Shown piece after piece: positions 29,543 to 30,651 of a stretch of DNA of 30,651 nucleotides. The stretch is from JBBQAA01 sp038276395. GTDB taxonomy: Bacteria; Actinomycetota; Thermoleophilia; Solirubrobacterales; Solirubrobacteraceae. The position numbers and the translations under genes were made by a program. The notes beneath the pieces were generated by a model, which ran no database searches, had not been told where the DNA came from, and saw nothing but the letters and a program-made list of their open reading frames with translations. The DNA is taken from the NCBI GenBank assembly GCA_038276395.1, contig JBBQAA010000062.1:1-30651 (forward strand). Direction: 5' to 3'. The first letter of the stretch is position 1, and each line of letters begins with the position of its first letter.

Positions 29543-30651
29543 ATGTCAACCGGAGCCGAGAGGGCGACGAAGGGCCGTTCCCGCCCCGCCGGCGAGGAGC
29601 GCTCGCCCGCGGGGCGCGGCAGCCGCCTGCCCTCGGGGCTCCCGACCGAGGCCCGGGCGCCGACCGCCGTCCTCGGGCGGGACGCCGCCTACCGGCGGCT
29701 GCTCGCCGTGGCCGACATCATGGCGGCCGCCCTGGCGCTCGCCGCCGTGGTCAGCGTCGCCCCGTCCGTCCGCCTCTCCGCCGAGGGGCTGCTCACCCTG
29801 CCGGCCATCGTGCTCATCGCCAAGCTGCTCGGTCTGTACGACCGCGACGACGTGCTCCTGCGCAAGACGACGCTCGAGGAGACACCGCAGCTCTTCCAGC
29901 TCGCGACGCTGTTCGCGCTCGGGGCCTGGCTGACGGCGCCGCTCATCTTCGCCGGGCCGCTGAACCGGAGCAACGTGGTCGAGCTCCTCATCACGCTGCT
30001 CGTCCTCCTCAGCGCGGGCCGGAGCGTGGCCCGCCTCCTCGCCCGGCGCCTCTCGCCGCCGGAGCGGTGCCTGTTCATCGGGGAGGAGGACGAGGCCCGG
30101 CGGTTCACCCGGAAGCTCGAAGGGGCGCGCGGCGTCAAGGCCGAGGTCGTTGCGCACCTCGCCACAGGCGACTCCGAGCCGTGGACGCCCGGCGACCCCG
30201 ACTCCGCCCAGGCGGTCCGCCTGCGCGAGCTGATCGCCTCCGCCCAGGTCCACCGGGTCGTGCTCGCGCCGAGCACGGAGCGCCCGGCCGAGACGCTCGA
30301 GCTCGTCCGCCTCCTCAAGGCCGAGGGCGTCAGGGTCTCGCTGCTGCCCCATCTGTTCGAAGCGGTCGGATCCTCCGTCGTGTTCGACGACGTGGAGGGC
30401 CTGACGCTGCTCGGCGTGCGCCGCGTCGCGCTCACGCGCTCCTCCTACGCGCTCAAGCGGGCCAGCGACCTCGCCGGAGCGAGCGCCGCCCTCGTGCTGA
30501 CGGCGCCGCTCTCCGCGGTCATCGCCCTGCTCGTGAAGCTCGACTCGGGCGAGACGCTGTTGTTCCGCCAGGAGCGGATCGGCCGCGGCGGCACCCCGTT
30601 TCGCATGTACAAGTTCCGCACGATGCACGAGGACGCCGAGGCGGGCAAGGC
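29543..30651 (+). CDS. Polyprenyl-phosphate sugar-1-phosphate transferase (WbaP/WcaJ-like), 3' end cut by the window
   Basis: At least 369 residues, open to the right edge. The N-terminal 40 residues are basic and unstructured. Four helices follow (about 50-150; ADIMAAALALAAVV, then LPAIVLIAKLLGLYDRDD), next a Rossmann-like domain from ERCLFIGEEDEARRF, and TRSSYALKRASDLAGASAALVL, the re-entrant helix that starts the catalytic part. FRQERIGRGGTPFRMYKFRTMHEDAE (Lys357-Met361 is the KFRTM signature) identifies the bacterial sugar transferase domain. The catalytic Asp-Glu pair would lie beyond the window. It should place the first sugar phosphate on undecaprenyl phosphate and so start repeat-unit synthesis. 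It is set by a strong Shine-Dalgarno and a separate promoter, so expression of the initiating step may be controlled apart from the other genes. Confidence 0.92.
   Translation, partial: MSTGAERATKGRSRPAGEERSPAGRGSRLPSGLPTEARAPTAVLGRDAAYRRLLAVADIMAAALALAAVVSVAPSVRLSAEGLLTLPAIVLIAKLLGLYDRDDVLLRKTTLEETPQLFQLATLFALGAWLTAPLIFAGPLNRSNVVELLITLLVLLSAGRSVARLLARRLSPPERCLFIGEEDEARRFTRKLEGARGVKAEVVAHLATGDSEPWTPGDPDSAQAVRLRELIASAQVHRVVLAPSTERPAETLELVRLLKAEGVRVSLLPHLFEAVGSSVVFDDVEGLTLLGVRRVALTRSSYALKRASDLAGASAALVLTAPLSAVIALLVKLDSGETLLFRQERIGRGGTPFRMYKFRTMHEDAEAGK

Noticed and set aside
1..30651. Mobile elements, CRISPR arrays, tRNA or rRNA genes
   Set aside because: I found no transposase-like protein, no regularly spaced repeats and no tRNA- or rRNA-like segments. 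The nearly continuous coding leaves little room for them.

Overview
The window is very GC-rich (clearly above 70% by eye) and almost fully coding. It reads as a chromosomal cell-surface polysaccharide locus from a high-GC Gram-positive bacterium. An AftD-type arabinofuranosyltransferase homologue, GTG/TTG starts and many leaderless-looking promoters point to Actinomycetota. A deep lineage such as Thermoleophilia is my guess, not something the sequence proves. I see no tRNA, rRNA, insertion sequence, phage gene or CRISPR array, and no gene-free stretch longer than about 300 bases.

Layout. (1) 1-3196, minus strand: a Dol-P-Man-synthase-like GT2, a Wzx-type flippase and a methyltransferase, followed at the left edge by a broken membrane-glycosyltransferase relic. 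(2) 3262-5253, plus: a 663-residue GT-C-like membrane protein. (3) 5264-10860, minus: a giant AftD-like arabinosyltransferase, translationally coupled to a sugar C-methyltransferase. (4) 10918-14945, plus: two tandem GT39 paralogues of identical length and an O-antigen-ligase/Wzy-like protein, converging on a small minus-strand membrane protein. (5) 15390-17248, plus: a GtrB/ALG5-like GT2 and GDP-mannose 4,6-dehydratase. (6) 17167-18875: two further Dol-P-Man-synthase-like GT2 genes arranged back to back. (7) 18891-22514, minus: three GT-B glycosyltransferases. (8) 22607-30651, plus: a GT4-GT2 fusion protein, a clan GH-A lipoprotein hydrolase, a 701-residue GT-C-like protein, an MFS transporter and the first two thirds of a polyprenyl-phosphate sugar-1-phosphate transferase that runs off the right edge.

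How it may work (inference). The sugar-phosphate transferase would start a repeat unit on undecaprenyl phosphate. The GT4/GT2 enzymes would extend it inside the cell using nucleotide sugars, with gmd supplying GDP-4-keto-6-deoxymannose. The Wzx-like protein would flip it and the Wzy/ligase-like protein would polymerise or transfer it. In parallel, four soluble polyprenyl-phosphate-sugar synthases would load lipid-linked hexoses used outside the membrane by five GT-C proteins. Pairing this many lipid-sugar synthases with this many GT-C enzymes suggests heavy outside-face decoration of the glycan or of surface proteins.

Regulation. Nearly every gene that begins a transcription unit has a TANNNT hexamer 6-11 bases before its start codon, as expected for leaderless mRNAs. 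The clear exceptions are the sugar-phosphate transferase, with a long leader and a good Shine-Dalgarno, and the GT at 22514, with a short leader carrying a hairpin.
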